From Gammaproteobacteria bacterium (GTDB lineage Bacteria; Pseudomonadota; Gammaproteobacteria; Xanthomonadales; Wenzhouxiangellaceae), in NCBI GenBank assembly GCA_003561495.1, contig PWWM01000076.1, forward strand, positions 1 through 15,780: a stretch of 15,780 bases of DNA, in the 5' to 3' direction. A model generated the notes under the pieces. The model saw nothing but the letters and a program-made list of their open reading frames with translations. It did no database searches and was not told the origin of the DNA. The position numbers and the translations under genes were made by a program. Below are positions 15,627 to 15,780 of this stretch, in pieces. How positions within the stretch are numbered: the first letter of the stretch is position 1; each line of letters begins with the position of its first letter.

Positions 15627-15652
15627 GCAGGGCGCCTTTAAAGGCGCCCTGC
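15627..15652 (-). terminator. 26-bp perfect palindrome after tRNA-Asp, candidate terminator
   Basis: GCAGGGCGCCT (15627-15637), TTAA, and AGGCGCCCTGC (15642-15652) give an 11-bp GC-rich stem with a four-base loop, 7 bp beyond the CCA end of tRNA-Asp on the minus strand. The bases that follow (TCATTTAAGACC) hold only a weak T-run, so termination may be partial and allow some transcription into ppiD, or the hairpin may act in 3' processing of the tRNA precursor. Confidence 0.55.
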
Positions 15653-15659
15653 AGGGTAG

Positions 15660-15736
15660 TGGCGGAGTGGACGGGACTCGAACCCGCGACCCCCGGCGTG
15701 ACAGGCCGGTATTCTAACCAACTGAACTACCACTCC
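15660..15736 (-). tRNA. tRNA-Asp (GTC)
   Basis: The minus strand folds as a 77-nt cloverleaf: acceptor arm GGAGTGG/CCACTCC, D-arm with GTTCAGTTGGTTAGAAT, anticodon stem CCGGC/GCCGG around CTGTCAC (anticodon GTC), T-arm GCGGG/CCCGT with TTCGAGT, discriminator G and an encoded CCA at 15662-15660. It closely resembles bacterial tRNA-Asp. It lies 6 bp after the tRNA-Val gene, so both probably come from one precursor. Confidence 0.97.
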
Positions 15737-15742
15737 TAAACC

Positions 15743-15780
15743 TGGTGGGTGCTGGAGGGCTCGAACCTCCGACCCTCGCC
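15743..15780 (-). tRNA. tRNA-Val, 3' part only (window edge)
   Basis: The last 38 bases, read on the minus strand, give the 3' arm of an anticodon stem, a variable loop AGGTC-like segment, a T-arm GGAGG/CCTCC with TTCGAGC, an acceptor strand AGCACCC and an encoded CCA. The pattern matches bacterial tRNA-Val. The anticodon lies outside the window, so the codon specificity (probably TAC) is inferred. Confidence 0.8.

Noticed and set aside
1..15780. Mobile element, prophage, CRISPR or defence island
   Set aside because: There is no transposase, integrase, direct-repeat array or tRNA-anchored insertion; the tRNAs border ordinary core genes.

Overview
The window looks like a chromosomal stretch of a GC-rich gammaproteobacterium. 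The right end runs, on the minus strand, from the 3' part of a tRNA-Val through tRNA-Asp(GTC) to a PpiD-type periplasmic chaperone, with fabI beyond it. I associate this order with the lon-hup-tRNA-ppiD neighbourhood of Xanthomonadales and Chromatiales relatives, so I lean towards that area without naming a genus. I see no insertion sequence, phage gene, CRISPR array or composition break; the gene content is mostly core metabolism, iron storage and envelope functions.

Left part (1-2169): a secreted YVTN/YncE-type beta-propeller protein cut by the window edge (minus), a DUF427 protein (minus), and a two-pass membrane protein of unknown function (plus). Next (2187-6486, minus) come a five-pass membrane alpha/beta-hydrolase and, 31 bp downstream, acnD, the Fe-S 2-methylisocitrate dehydratase of the methylcitrate pathway, here without prpC or prpF beside it. 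The short gap between them is spanned exactly by an 11-codon open frame whose ends overlap both genes.

Middle (6531-7363, plus): bfd and bfr, the ferredoxin that releases stored iron and bacterioferritin that stores it. The bfd promoter is close to consensus, overlaps a Fur-box-like sequence, and would place the transcription start on the A of the bfd ATG, predicting a leaderless mRNA.

Then (7397-12770, minus) comes a tightly coupled four-gene operon: a TetR repressor, a lipoprotein membrane-fusion protein, an RND inner-membrane pump of the HAE1 type, and an NAD(P)H-dependent FMN reductase. Successive genes overlap by ATGA or are separated by 9 bp. A TetR-type palindrome sits just in front of the repressor gene. 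The outer-membrane channel is missing and must come from elsewhere. fabI (enoyl-ACP reductase) is transcribed divergently from this operon and ends in a shared TTAA stop with the convergent ppiD.

I do not see a clearly new multi-gene system. The points most worth a second look are the leaderless Fur-controlled bfd promoter, the micro-frame linking the hydrolase to acnD, the reductase coupled to the RND pump, and the interlocked fabI/ppiD ends.
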